NCBI GenBank assembly: GCA_963717705.1
Contig: CAVQWT010000005.1
Span: 310,001-374,000 of the forward strand
DNA: 64,000 bases
From: CAVQWT01 sp963717705
GTDB taxonomy: Bacteria > Pseudomonadota > Gammaproteobacteria > Burkholderiales > Casimicrobiaceae
Direction: 5' to 3'
The notes under the pieces were generated by a model. That model saw nothing but the letters and a program-made list of their open reading frames with translations, was not told where the DNA came from and made no database searches. This document shows positions 63,832 to 64,000 of the stretch, piece by piece (position 1 is the stretch's first letter; each line of letters starts with the position of its first letter). The position numbers and the translations under genes are program-made.

Positions 63832-63864
63832 TTGTCTTGGGCACATGCATGTGCTCCAATGACA
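63832..63864 (+). promoter_or_regulatory. lysR promoter with overlapping dyad operator
   Basis: A -35 TTGTCT (63832-63837), 17-bp spacer and -10 TCCAAT (63855-63860) point to lysR. The spacer holds the perfect 14-bp palindrome GCACATGCATGTGC (63841-63854). The symmetry extends outwards as TGTC.TTGG / CCAA.TGACA with one-base offsets, about 32 bp in all. This is the expected place for a LysR protein to repress its own gene and control the divergent operon. Confidence 0.7.
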
Positions 63865-63892
63865 GAAACGCACACATCCATAACCTCGACAC

Positions 63893-64000
63893 ATGTCTCT
63901 GCTGAACCGGGAGTTGGATTACTTCCTCGCCATCTGCGAGACGCGCAACCTCGGTCGCGCCGCCGAGACGCTTGGCGTGAGCCAGCCCGCCCTCACCCGG
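63893..64000 (+). CDS. LysR-family transcriptional regulator (3' end outside window)
   Basis: The first 36 codons only: MSLLNRELDYFLAICETRN then RAAETLGVSQPALTR, the LysR winged-helix N-terminus. It runs off the right edge. Divergent from the channel-sulfatase-DUF2092 series and the likely regulator of it. No SD is seen before the ATG. Confidence 0.85.
   Translation, partial: MSLLNRELDYFLAICETRNLGRAAETLGVSQPALTR

Noticed and set aside
63629..63892. 87-codon minus-strand frame before the last lysR
   Set aside because: It runs across the lysR promoter and operator and has low-information Gly/Ser/Arg composition.

Overview
The window reads as a high-GC chromosome segment from a betaproteobacterium, probably Burkholderiales or Rhodocyclales-like. 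I infer this from gene content and order (lptFG, rplU-rpmA facing ispB, dapA-bamC-purC, tesA facing ybbAP, roxA) and from protein character; no taxonomic search could be run. Because of the high GC, almost every real gene carries long open shadow frames on the other strand. Starts were therefore chosen from family length, signal peptides, Shine-Dalgarno (SD) sequences and overlaps.

Positions 1 to 36,137 are mostly conserved genes. They include LPS export (lptF end, lptG), ribosomal proteins L21/L27, ispB, a tRNA-Pro(CGG), histidine degradation (hutH-hutU), mutS, slyD, and the uL16 arginine hydroxylase gene roxA with an overlapping gene of unknown function. A methyltransferase-dapA-bamC-metallohydrolase-purC run follows, then clpB behind a textbook heat-shock promoter. 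Next come kynA with a kynureninase-like gene, a lipoprotein hydrolase with a NatAB-type exporter, a TPR-GGDEF membrane protein, a truncated haemoglobin, a frameshifted ybbP with ybbA, tesA, mnmH and a phzF-like gene.

Positions 36,155 to 46,428 are accessory envelope genes. A minus-strand series encodes a possible 58-aa peptide, a secreted HAD phosphatase, an arylsulfatase, a secreted beta-propeller and an outer-membrane barrel protein, with a divergent LysR gene. Next to it is a TonB-like gene that contains 24 tandem 15-bp repeats and a single-base frame break, then a SYLF lipoprotein.

Positions 46,577 to 53,437 hold a 3'-5' exonuclease, cysM, an OPT transporter, a PafA-like phosphatase/phosphodiesterase and a methionine-type aminotransferase.

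Positions 53,397 to 64,000 form a second minus-strand sulfatase locus: two outer-membrane channel-type proteins, a small secreted beta-sandwich protein, two paralogous large arylsulfatases, a DUF2092 LolA-like protein, an Asn-repeat periplasmic protein and a membrane protein. A divergent LysR gene runs off the right edge; its promoter contains a clear dyad.

The likeliest under-described biology is this pair of LysR-linked sulfatase/outer-membrane loci. I infer that they capture and hydrolyse sulfate (or related) esters in the periplasm. The substrate is unknown, and no sulfatase-maturation enzyme is encoded in the window.
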